In this document: positions 23,157 to 32,974 of the stretch, piece after piece
How the letters are laid out: each line of letters begins with the position of its first letter
How positions within the stretch are numbered: the first letter of the stretch is position 1
Source: Diospyros lotus
Taxonomy: Eukaryota; Streptophyta; Magnoliopsida; Ericales; Ebenaceae
Reading direction: 5' to 3'
NCBI RefSeq assembly: GCF_014633365.1
Contig: NC_068351.1
Coordinates: forward strand, 20,325,366 to 20,389,365
Length of the DNA stretch: 64,000 bases
Position numbers and translations under genes: made by a program
The notes under the pieces: generated by a model
Database searches by the model: none
What the model saw: the letters and a program-made list of their open reading frames with translations, nothing else
What the model was told of the DNA's origin: nothing

Positions 23157-23579
23157 TGTAACGACCCGTTGGCGGGTCTATGTTATTTTGTCGTCATTTT
23201 ATGGGAAGTGTATTTTGTCATAATGAGATCAATATATTATGGGATGTTGAAGGGTTGAAAATATATAAAGATGAAATTATGTGGAAAAGTCAAATGAAGA
23301 ATGAGGGATTAAAGTTAAAGTTGATTAGTCAAAAATTGAATGTGGGGAAAATTGGAAGAACAGGGCTACTGTGTGTATACATAAATGTATATCTGTTGCA
23401 TGTATATTATGTGGGTGGATATTTGTTTACGTGGATTATTATATATATGAGTATGTATATGTAGGGTATAAAGAGGAAAAGAAAAGCAAAGAAGGAAAGG
23501 CACAACAGGCTATTGACCATTTACAAGAGAGCTGTTGATCGGTCCCGAACGGTCACCCGTTCTTCTTCTGTTTGTTGAC
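23157..23579 (+). mobile_element. 5' part of a gypsy LTR (TGTAACGACCCG type), interrupted
   Basis: It begins TGTAACGACCCGTTGGCGGG, a common start of long Ty3/gypsy LTRs in plants, and contains a TATA-like GGTATAAAGAGG near 23465. At 23579 it is cut by the 23580-34581 element. The sequence resuming at 34587 partly repeats U3-like words of this piece ('gaaaagtcaaatgaa'), so the two may be one LTR with internal duplication or two LTR fragments. Confidence 0.55.
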
Positions 23580-25232
23580 TAACTACATTTTCACCCTGTA
23601 ATTAAAACACAAAATAAAACACAATAAAAATTTTATATTTTTTTGTTTATTTAGGTGAGAGGTTTATACTCGTCAGTGTACGGGTGCAGTTATAGTCCAA
23701 ATTTAAATTTATACTTTCTGGATGAGTCCAGGTCGTCCACTAAGAGATTTATTTATGGCAAAAGAAAAAGAATATCACACACGCACACACATTTAGATGG
23801 ATTGGTAACAAGATTTTTTTTTTTTTACAATTTTTAGATAACAGATACTAGAAAATAAAGTAAGGTAGAAGTTGAAATAAATGCTTAATGTGAAGATATA
23901 AAATTGGATATCACTTGAGTTAAGACAATTTCAGCACCAACCCGTTAATTCTCAAATTTTAGTAGATAAGGTTAGTAACATTAATTTAATTTCAGATATG
24001 AGAGTTTGTTACTAAATGCAATTAGAGATGATGATAGTTCTAGTTTAAGCAATCATCATACATGATATGCGGGATTCTATTTTAAGCAACTACCATAAAT
24101 CCAATTACAATTAATATACAAAACAACTAAATTAATCATCCGAATTTTGGTATGATAGCATTTCCAGTTCTAGTAACTCCCATGCGTGACATGAAAGCTC
24201 TAAGTTAGGTTTATACTCCAATCCGAACCTGGTGATTTTCTAATAATTAAAACACATTCATACTGAAATTTAAATTAATGTTACTCATTTAAAGCGCAGC
24301 TTTCTTTGGGAATCATTGGCGTTGGACACTGTCCTTGCCTTAACCCAAGATTAGATTTAGCTACTCATTTCCATTTAAAAGTTAATTAATAAGAATTTAA
24401 ATGGCGTAATTTAAATAACAAGAATTAAAATAGCAGAAACTAACCGGCCATTTAGGCGGTGGATAATTAAAAGACAAGAATTAAAATTGCAGAAATTTAA
24501 AGACAGAAATTAACTGGCCATTTAGGCGGTGGATAATAAAGTAACAATAAATGACATAAAAATTTAAAATAAGAAAGGAAGGAAGTAAGATTACAAGAGA
24601 AAACAAGAGAGAGAATAAGAGCAATTCTCTAAGAGAAACTCTAAGAACAAAACTAAAATTTGATTCAAGTAATAACCACATCCTCACAAATGCGCCCAAG
24701 TGAGCTATTTATAGCCCACAAGATGCAATACAAACCATACAATTATTCAACTAAACATAATTATATCTAATGGGCACTCACAAAACATTCACTTAACTAA
24801 TTGAAGAAAATTAGGTAAAAGACAAAAAATACCAAAGACTTTAGGTGGTGGACTACTCATAAGAATACAAAAGACTTTAGGTGGTAAATCACTTATAAAA
24901 AAAATACAAAACAAATAAAAGTCTTCTACAAGTTGGGCTTTTGTTGGGCCTTTGGTTGGTCTTGGGCCTTTCTTATGTTGGATTCTATTTGATAGTTGGG
25001 CCAAGTGCACTTGAAACATCCTTTAAACTCCATAGTTTGCCCATGAATTTGAGCAACAATAATGGGTAATCCAACATCTTCGATTTATGCCCCTAATTAA
25101 TTGTAGAAGTCAACTTCCTTGCTTCATCCTTTAATAATATGTAATACAAATAATTATTTATTTTAAGCATAAATATAAAGCCAAAATGAGGATATAATTT
25201 ATTAAGATTTAGGAAATATTGACCTCTCATCA
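23580..25232 (-). repeat. 3' LTR (left copy) of the LOG-carrying element
   Basis: 1,653 bp. On the minus strand it begins TGATGAGAGGTCAATATTTCC. It has about 44 bp (near 24143-24186) that are missing from the right LTR, where the flanks 'catccg' and 'tgacatgaaagc' are joined, consistent with a deletion at a CG microhomology in the right copy. A minus-strand TATAAATAG lies at 24705-24713. The matching minus-strand open frame in both LTRs (24481-24699, 33830-34048) is not a gene. Confidence 0.9.
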
Positions 25233-25246
25233 CACCCCCCAACTTG
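25233..25246 (-). other. Polypurine tract of the LOG-carrying element
   Basis: On the minus strand 'caagttggggggtg' directly precedes the LTR start TGATGAGAGG. Its position and G-run fit the plus-strand primer. Confidence 0.7.
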
Positions 25247-26201
25247 AATATTGCTAGTCCCTTAGCAATCAGATTATACACCAGCCATGATCTAATTGCA
25301 ATATTTACATGAATATAGAAATTTCAAATTCGAAACCAAAATGCGTAGAGTAGAATATTCAAAATTAGATTTCTGGTTAAAGATCATACAATTTTAGGAA
25401 TAGCAATCAGGATGACCAATACACAGACTTACTCCCTCGAAGTTTTGACTTTAAACCTTACTGTGGATTTTTGCTCCAATAAAACGAGTCCTCAGGTGTA
25501 CACACAAGGGGGTGCACCGTTATAAGAGTAAATGTAAAACAAGTTCAAAATTCGATGTCATCCCAAATATAAGAAACGCATTTTCATGAAAGAACGGGGA
25601 AATTGACATAGATTCATGACTGGAATAATGCCCTAAATGAATAAGTTTTGAATTTAAACATAATTCCTTACTCCAAACTTGAATTATGAGATCACATGAT
25701 TTATAGCATCAAAAGGGATCAGACCGGGTTATAATGGGGTTATGAGGTTAATACAGGTTGTTAAAGAAAATGATAGAGTATGCAAATGGTGTGTTGAGAT
25801 TTTTTTTTTCAATATTTATTTTGAAACAATTGTGCTGAATAGCTAAAAGAATTTTTTTTTCACTTTTTTTTTTCTTTTTTTTTTTTCTCTTTTTTTTTCT
25901 TTTTTTTTTAAACATGAAAATGGTTAGACAGACTAATTCCCAAAATCACACCAGGTTGGACAAAATTCATATAGTTATGGGTTAAACGAGAGTAATGAAA
26001 GAAATTGTACTACAAATGACTCACATGGGCTAGCAAGAAGGTTAATGTAAAGAAAGAAAAAGGTTAATAGGCCCAAAATAAAAGAAATTGATCCCCCTAT
26101 CATGTTTCTACAAAACAATGTTACTTAGTCATCTAATTCAGAATTTAAAACCAGTCAAATTCATCCGCTATCATACTAGACATTCAAGGCGAATTGATGT
26201 T
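25247..26201 (-). other. 3' non-coding internal region of the LOG-carrying element
   Basis: No ORF of interest. A long T-rich stretch lies at 25851-25911. The region continues at 28774 beyond the nested solo LTR. Confidence 0.5.
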
Positions 26202-26206
26202 TTGAA

Positions 26207-28768
26207 TGTAACACCCCGCTTTTCCGGGTGCGTTATATCTTGGGACAATTCCGAGACAATAAATTTTTTTCTTTCAAACATTAATACTAAACCACATCAT
26301 TTCTCGAATCTGTCCCAGAATTCCCATACATTAATCTCGGGAGAGAATCACTTACACATCAAATGCGGAAGCAATGATTGAAACCTAATATCTTAACATT
26401 AATCATAAATAAATTCTTACATCTTCAACATTCCTCAAAACGTTCAAAATCTAAAGTAGCATAACTTAAATACAGGGGCCACGTTACATACATTTCATTT
26501 CTCATGCACTCTGCTAAGTGTTATTTCATGCCTCATTTATCCTCGTATCTGTTACAATCTCCACTTGGAACGTTTGAATATTCTAGGGGCAAAACCCAAG
26601 TTTGATGATGAATCATCTAAGTAAGGGTACATAAAACATATTTCGTGCATGAATGCAATGTCTTTTATCGTAGGTGTCAACTGCACCCCTCATGCTACCT
26701 ACCATTGTTTCGGCCCCCTCTTTCGAAGTCGAGGTGTATGGGTGCACCCTTGGTAAAGTAGCAGTGCCAGTTCGTACTCCCTACGGCCTCAAATGCGAGT
26801 GATCAATGATATTAACGTGTATTCATGCATTTCATAATCATGTCATGTATGCAGTCTACGTGATGGATACATATCAGGGCGTGTCAATATGATGAAAATA
26901 TTTTCGAGGAACATAAACCAAGCATTTTCCACAAAACTAAATTTAATTGGGGAGTACCACTTACCTTCTAAATCTTATCGGGCTACCTCGATATCCGTGC
27001 CTTGCTTAATGCATCGCCTCGATTTTGGTGCCAACCTCAAAATTTGACAAGTCACTTCAACTTATTCCTCAAAGCATCCTAATCACCATAATTATTTAAA
27101 TAAACATTAAATTCTATTTTTCCATAATTTCTGGCATTTTCTATAATTGTTTTCTCTATTTCTTCCTATTTTTTCTCAATAAATCCAGATTAAATATTTC
27201 TAAAATATTTTCTCAAATATTTCACTACGAAAATTCATAAAATAATATTCTTGAATTTCTAAAATTTTTTAAGAAATTTTTACTTACCTTGACTTAGCAT
27301 CTCCGACTTTCTCGATATGCGTGTCAGATTTCCGAAACGCGTGCCCAAACCATTTTACTTATCAAAATCTCTGAAAAATTACTAAATCCCCAAATCTTAT
27401 TATTTTTTTTTTTTATGATTTTTCTAACATTTTTCTATTTTTTTTCTCCATTTTTTCTTTCTTTTCTTTCCTTTTCTTTTTCTTTCTTTTCTTCTCTTCT
27501 TCCTCTCTCCTCCTCCTTCTTCCCCTGTTTCTTCCTCCAGTGCCCGCCTGCAACTGCCGTGCGTACTAGCTGCCGCCACAAGTCGCTGGCTCGGCCAGCC
27601 TCGCCATCGCCGAACTCCGCAGCCTCTACCCGCACAGCTTCCGCACCGCGGCCAGCCTCCCTGCGTCGTGACGGCCTGCTAGAGCACGTGACCATGGCTG
27701 CCATGGTAACGAATTCTCTTCTTCTAGCTGCTTCCCGAGCTGCCTCAGGCACCAACGAACCTTGATGCAACTGCTTCGAGTGTTGGCTGCCATCTTTTTG
27801 TCGACCAATCGCTTGAGAGCTTTGAGCTCGAGCTGCCATGGTCGCAGCTTGCAGCCATGGTTACTGTCCACCTCTTACGGCTAGCTTCGGCCGCTTCCGC
27901 AACTTCCTTGCGCCTCCCCGAACTCTCTTCCATCTCTCTCATCTCTCTCGAGCTCGAGCTCAAGCTTCCTCTGCCTTTCTCTTGGCCGAATGCATCCTAT
28001 TTATAGGCGGCTACTATACGAAATGCATATAAATATATATCACATTAATTGCTAACCCCTTAAATCTTGCTGCCATATCTTCTTCTCTAAATCTCGCTGC
28101 CACAATCTCCCCATTTCGCGGCCACAATCTTGGCCATTTAAAGCTTCACAGAAGTTTCGCGAAGCCATTACATTTGCAGAGCATAGGCAGCCGCACGCAC
28201 AGCACATTTATATACATATATATATAATTCTATATTATATTGCAATAATAAAAATTATATATTTAAATTATAAAAATTCTTTCTATTTCACTTAAATAAT
28301 TATCTAATTGCAACTATGCCATTAAATATTGAATTTATTTGCATTACAATACCGAAAACACAAAATTAATAATCCAATTATTAGTTGAAAATGACGATTT
28401 CGCCCCAGTGTCCTTACTGGGCTGTTGTTTCATCCCAAAACCACTGAAGGGTTGCTCACTACGCAAAACCAAAGCCCCCCTAGGGGTCCGTTGATTTTTT
28501 GGGAGCCTCCTACAACGATTCGATTTTTCAGCCTAAATGGCAGTTGTATTTTAGCTTTACCAAAAATCGTTCCGAATTCGATTTCTTTCGATACCATAAA
28601 TCCTAGCTTGATACGCTCGTCGAGACCATATAATTTTCCTTAGATACTTTCACTCCGAGGCATTCCATACAGTCGATTCGATACTTATAACTGCTATCAA
28701 ACCAATTTTTCGGTATTCTAAACTCATTAAAATTACGTGGCAACCTTATACAAACATGGGGTATTACA
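26207..28768 (-). mobile_element. Solo LTR (2.56 kb) nested in the LOG-carrying element
   Basis: Left end TGTAACACCCC, right end GGGGTATTACA, flanked by a perfect duplication TTGAA (26202-26206 and 28769-28773). It is oriented minus, as TGTAATACCCC is the 5' end of intact members such as 35861 and 54655. A minus-strand TATAAATAG is at 27997-28005. GC-rich open frames on both strands at 27415-28032 fall in its transcribed part and show no protein family. No internal sequence, so a solo LTR. Confidence 0.92.
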
Positions 28769-28773
28769 TTGAA

Positions 28774-29374
28774 GCCATTGAAAAGATGAGATAAACAATA
28801 AAACATATTTAGAGTAAGTGTTATTTCACTCAGAATTAATGGTTATTAGGCTCAAACACTCACTTGGGAAATAGTCTCCACTTCTGTTGAGAGATCATAC
28901 AGTGTACTAATTAGCTAATTACTATCACCTTTGACTTTATGACCAATAACCAATTTTTTTAATTTTGAATACCCGATGAATGCAAATTACTTGTTCCAAT
29001 GCATATACGTTTTCAAATAAGAAATCAATGCATTCATGTTTCATATCGCAGACTTAACCAGCTATCAGTGCATAACTCCAAAGCTTTAGGAATAGCGTTA
29101 TTTAAAACACAATTTTTTTTTTTTAATAAGAGCAGATAAAGATAATCAATTCACACAAAACTACAAGCAAATAATAGCAAACTCACAGCTAAACATGAAC
29201 AAAATTATTCATAATTAGACCTTACACCCCCCAACTTGAATTCCAGTAATAAAATAGGGTTGTTGGGAATACCTGTAACTCCACAAGTCCATAGATTTAC
29301 TGTGAACTGCTAGAACTCAAACAAACAAATGAGCATAACATATATATTTATATTTTCACATAAAAAAAAATTAT
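28774..29374 (-). other. Internal non-coding segment with a second PPT-like sequence
   Basis: At 29223-29242 the plus strand reads 'tacaccccccaacttgaatt', nearly the same as the true PPT region at 25231. No gene is seen. Confidence 0.5.
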
Positions 29375-29591
29375 GCAAGTCATAAGATAAACAAAATGCG
29401 TCTCAAGAGTACAAAATTACTCCTTACTTAGCCATCTTATCATAGATTTGCCTAACAACATTCCACAGTTTTCTCTTCTTCTTTTTTTTTTTTTTTAAGA
29501 GAACATAAAAAAATTTCATGCAAGTCATAGGAGATGCGTTTCAAGAGTACAAAAAGTACTCCTTACTCAGCCATCTCATCATAGACTTGTC
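29375..29591 (-). repeat. Two tandem fragments related to the upstream unknown ORF
   Basis: Segments at about 29375-29455 and 29518-29591 are near-copies of each other: both have 'gcaagtcata', 'atgcgt', 'tcaagagtacaaaa' and 'actccttact', then 'agccatct'. The words 'gcgtctcaagagt' and 'ctccttactcagcc' also occur inside the unknown ORF at about 30574-30621. They therefore look like truncated duplicates of that ORF lying in the 3' flank of the LOG gene. Confidence 0.65.
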
Positions 29592-30251
29592 TTATAGGGA
29601 TAAATCTAAATTAATCGGACCCATTTGGCGCTTGTTTCTGGTTACCTTAGACCAATCTATCCGAGACTCATAAAAATCGTGCTGTGGAACATAAGTGTGT
29701 AATTTCTCTAGCAGCTCATCAATGGTGGATGTGGAAATGAGAATCTTTCTTGCTGAAAGAGAAATGAACTTTTGATCCACAGCCTGATCAAGAAAAGAAA
29801 CCAACCCATCGAAAAAATGGTTAACATTTAAAAGTCCAATGGGTTTGGTATGGAGATTACTCTTGGCCCAGGAGATTATACAAAAGATTTCTTCAAGTGT
29901 TCCAAAATTTCCTGGTAAAGCAATGAAGGCGTCTGACTGATAAATCTTACAAGCCATGCGCTCAGACATAGAAGTCGTTTCTATAAGTTGACCGCGTATA
30001 ATCCCAGAAATATGTGGTTCAGCAAAAGGGATTGGCATTACACCTACCACATATTCTTTTCCAAGATGTGCAGCTTGTGAAACACAACCATTCAATCCAC
30101 GACTTCCTCCTCCATATACCAAATTAAATTTTTTTTCTCCTAATTTTAGGCCAAGTTCGCTTGCTGCAAGTGCATAACAACTATCCCTCCCGAGTTGAGA
30201 GCCACATAGTACACATATGGTGTTGATTCGATGAACTAACTGACCTTCCAT
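29592..30251 (-). CDS. LOG-family cytokinin riboside 5'-monophosphate phosphoribohydrolase-like protein, retrotransposon-borne
   Basis: LOG enzymes cleave cytokinin nucleotides to the active free base plus ribose 5-phosphate, usually in cytosol and nucleus. This intact 219-codon ORF has the full fold length (family about 210-230 aa). VCG motif ICVLCGS is at residues 12-18; nucleotide-binding NLVYGGGSRGLNG at 43-55; ISG at 81-83. The catalytic Arg is kept at 98 (MSERMACK), and the PGGxGTxxE box reads PGNFGTLEE at 113-121, with Glu121 kept but the second Gly replaced by Asn. WAKSNLHTKPIGLLNVNHFF (128-147) is typical of the family. Plant LOG genes normally have several introns; this one has none, fitting capture as cDNA. 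It lies between the two LTRs of the 23580-34581 element, 171 bp after an unknown ORF. A TTTTCAG acceptor-like sequence sits 24 bp upstream of the ATG. Whether it is expressed or active cannot be told from sequence. Confidence 0.88.
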   Translation of the reverse strand: MEGQLVHRINTICVLCGSQLGRDSCYALAASELGLKLGEKKFNLVYGGGSRGLNGCVSQAAHLGKEYVVGVMPIPFAEPHISGIIRGQLIETTSMSERMACKIYQSDAFIALPGNFGTLEEIFCIISWAKSNLHTKPIGLLNVNHFFDGLVSFLDQAVDQKFISLSARKILISTSTIDELLEKLHTYVPQHDFYESRIDWSKVTRNKRQMGPINLDLSL

Positions 30252-30422
30252 TTATATTTGTTCTTTATGTATGCCCTGAAAAGAGATTTGGTGATCAAAA
30301 GTAGGTATACAAAAATTTAACAAGAAATAAACACAAATAAAGATTATGCGTATGTACAAATAGTTGTGATTGTGGCTCACATTTTCCTCTAGTTTTATGT
30401 CCAGAAACAGCTTAAACACCTT

Positions 30423-30968
30423 CTATGAAGTGGGGATAGGCTTCCCATCCAATTTTCTTAAAGATTGGCAAACATGGTCATTTTTAGTCAGATTCCCAAG
30501 ACTATAGCGTTGGTGGTCACTTATGAACTGGGCCCATAAAGCAAGAAGTTCTCTTTGCACTATTCCACACATATGCGTCTCAAGAGTCAATCGGATATCA
30601 TCCAAAGACTCCTTACTCAGCCCATCCTTTATGAAACCAATTTTATCTTCTTGATTTACGGATGTAAACCCCACAGATTTGTATCGTGTGTTACAGGTCC
30701 AATGAGCACATTTGTGACAACCATTCACCCTTTTCGCTCTTCGTTTCTTCGCAAAACTACTCTTTCCCAAACCTGGAAAGTGCTTAAAACTAGGTGAAGT
30801 TTCACCTAGTAATCAAACTTTTGTCTCGATCAACCAGCGAATATCTTCAGGGATGTTATTATACATCAACATTCTAAGTCTTTCACACCTAGCGGCATAA
30901 ATGTTTTTCAAATCATTCATTGGGAGAGATGGATAGTACTTGCAAATTTTTAAGAGTTGAAGATCCAT
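30423..30968 (-). pseudogene. Unrecognised second ORF of the LOG-carrying element, one in-frame stop
   Basis: From ATG 30968 a 181-codon frame runs to the stop at 30423, broken only by TGA at codon 52 (30813-30815). The N-terminal part (MDLQLLKICKYYPSLPMNDL onward) looks helical and basic. After the stop come a lysine/arginine patch (KSSFAKKRRAKRVNG), then CHKCAHWTC, which could be a metal-binding Cys/His knuckle, and a moderately charged C-terminus. I do not recognise the family. It precedes the LOG ORF on the same strand, and pieces of it recur downstream at 29375-29591. It may be an element protein or a second captured fragment. Confidence 0.5.
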
Positions 30969-31789
30969 TTTTTTTTAATTAAAACACAACTATAATAAAA
31001 GAAAACTAAAAACTATGAATCTTGCAAAATGAACGCGAGTACCTGATTGGAGAACAACACGAAGGAAATGAGACTGAGCTTGCTTACATAAGTGTGGCTT
31101 ACCTTATACAGATATGGAGTCTCTTATAGAGCAATGGGTATCACTATTCTACACTCGGCTCGAGGCACGCCATAATTGTAGGGTCAGGCGCGTCTATTTT
31201 TTCAACGCTCGGTGCCTCATTTTTCAACATTTGGCAGTGTGCCTCTTCCTTTATAGGACAGTGTGATTGCACTGCCTGAGAAAAATGGCTACCACCAGTG
31301 CCAATTCTGTCTCTCTCAATTCAATTTTTTGTTTTTTTATTATATATTTTTAATTATTATTATTATTATTTATTTTTTAATTAATTTTTTCTTAATTATT
31401 TTTTTAGGGGTTTTTTTTAGTGGCCTAATAAAATTATATATATACCACACAAGACAATATTATCGAGTCAAACAAAATTATTTGCACAATGGATCAATTT
31501 CAAACACCAATAAATCAATTCTTAAGTAATTCTTAAGTACACCTTACCTCTCAACTTGAATTGCGCATTGTCCTCAATCGGCAATAAAATGATAGAAGAT
31601 AGGCATACTTGGCAGTCTTCAGTGCATGAACTCGTATGCAAAAATTTTATTTAGACTGTACACAAAGAAACACTATTTAAGTAATGCAGAAAAGGAACAA
31701 CTTATATGTATATATATACTTTTTTTTGTATATATATTTATTTATTTATTAAAAAATATTTTATTATATATTTTTATTTTATTTTATTT
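30969..31789 (-). other. Non-coding spacer between gag-like ORF and unknown ORF, with promoter- and splice-like signals
   Basis: On the minus strand a CCTATAAAGG sits near 31244-31253 and a donor-like AAGGTAAGC near 31097-31105; CAATCAGGTAC follows near 31040-31050. These could be the upstream end of a captured gene or chance. At 31543-31560 a third copy of the 'caacttgaatt' PPT-type sequence occurs. 31318-31440 is T-rich. Confidence 0.35.
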
Positions 31790-32774
31790 TTAGAGTTTTT
31801 TTTTTCTTTTCTTCCAGTTAAGGATCAAATGAGTGGTTGCACACCTACACATATAATAACTCCCATTCATTACACCAATTTTAAAGTTATTTTCAAAATT
31901 ATGTAAATTGATTTTTCTCATGAATGCACATACATATTTTGAAAATATATCATCCGGAGGTGTTGGTTTTATTACATCAGAGTACGACACATTAATTTGC
32001 AAAAACACCTCACACATGTTTGGTTTAATTTGATCACCAATAATATCGACTAGCCTAAAAGATAGAAATTTAGGCTTAAATGTGAATAAACTTATGACAT
32101 CTTCACATTTTGGCTCTCGGATTTTATCCTCTTCTTCCTCCCAGGTTTCTTTTTTTTCTCACATCATTTTGGGCCAATTTTTCTTCTATGATTGCTTGTA
32201 CCATCATAGGTTCATCAAGTCTCTCAATTGGCTCATCATTCCTAGGGATGGATGTAAATTGGTCCAACTCTTGTCCTATGGGTGCATTGAATAACAATTT
32301 CCCCCCTTCGAAATTTTGATTAGGTTGGTTCGGAAACTCGCCAGGCTCACTCACGCTCGAGGTCTGTGTAAGTTCAATCAATTGTTCTAAAATGTCACCT
32401 ATGGCCCTAGTGGTTTGTTCTTGAAATTCGGCCATTTGTGCATTAAAACTCATTTGACCTTGCATAAACTCCTGAAGGATGTCCTCTAAAAGATTTTCAT
32501 CCTGAGGTTGATAAGTATCAGATCTAACCCCTTGTTCTAACTTGAATTGGTGAGATACTGGAGAGAAATGTTCATGAGATTGGAACAAAGAGTCATCATT
32601 CCAAGGATAATTTCAATGGTCATATGAACTAGGGTAATCAATGTAAAGATTCGGGTCGTAGCCCGACAGATAAAAATTCTCCCCCTGACTTTGGTTAAAA
32701 GAAAACCTCTCATCACTGGGATCGGGATGGCCAAATGCATTAGAAGACACATAAATGCTAAAATACTGAGACAT
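31790..32774 (-). pseudogene. Gag-like ORF1 with predicted coiled coil, one stop and one frameshift
   Basis: The frame opens at ATG 32774 (MSQYFSIYVSSNAFGHPDPS) and continues in frame to 32124. One TGA interrupts it (near 32625, where a TGG Trp codon is likely). The middle part, ENLLEDILQEFMQGQMSFNA to RAIGDILEQLIELT, has heptad-like spacing as in the coiled-coil tail of Athila/Tat-type Gag. A frameshift near 32130 moves the reading to WEEEEDKIREPKCEDV and on to about 31790. No zinc knuckle is seen. Position just after the PBS fits Gag; family assignment is tentative. Confidence 0.5.
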
Positions 32775-32951
32775 GAAGAATATGAAAATGACAATTCAAT
32801 AACAGATAATGATGCTAATGAATCAATTAATGTTTCAATAATCATACCTGACCGTAGTCTCTTGCACTGTTTAGTAATTAATAGTTATCTAAATATATAT
32901 ATATATATATATTTTTTTTAATTTATAATTTTTTTTCTTTTTGTCTCAATC

Positions 32952-32969
32952 TCCCCGGCAACGGCGCCA
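32952..32969 (-). other. Primer-binding site, tRNA-Asp type
   Basis: TGGCGCCGTTGCCGGGGA on the minus strand is a perfect 18-base complement to the 3' end of plant tRNA-Asp, as used by Athila/Tat-group elements. It lies 5 bp inside the right LTR. Confidence 0.9.
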
Positions 32970-32974
32970 AAATT

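Noticed and set aside
24481..24699. 72-codon hydrophobic minus-strand frame, repeated at 33830-34048
   Set aside because: It is within both LTRs of the LOG-carrying element, so its conservation is only LTR identity.
27415..28032. Ser/Pro/Ala- or Lys/Glu-rich open frames on both strands
   Set aside because: Compositional frames in the leader part of a solo LTR with clear ends and TSD; no homology pattern.
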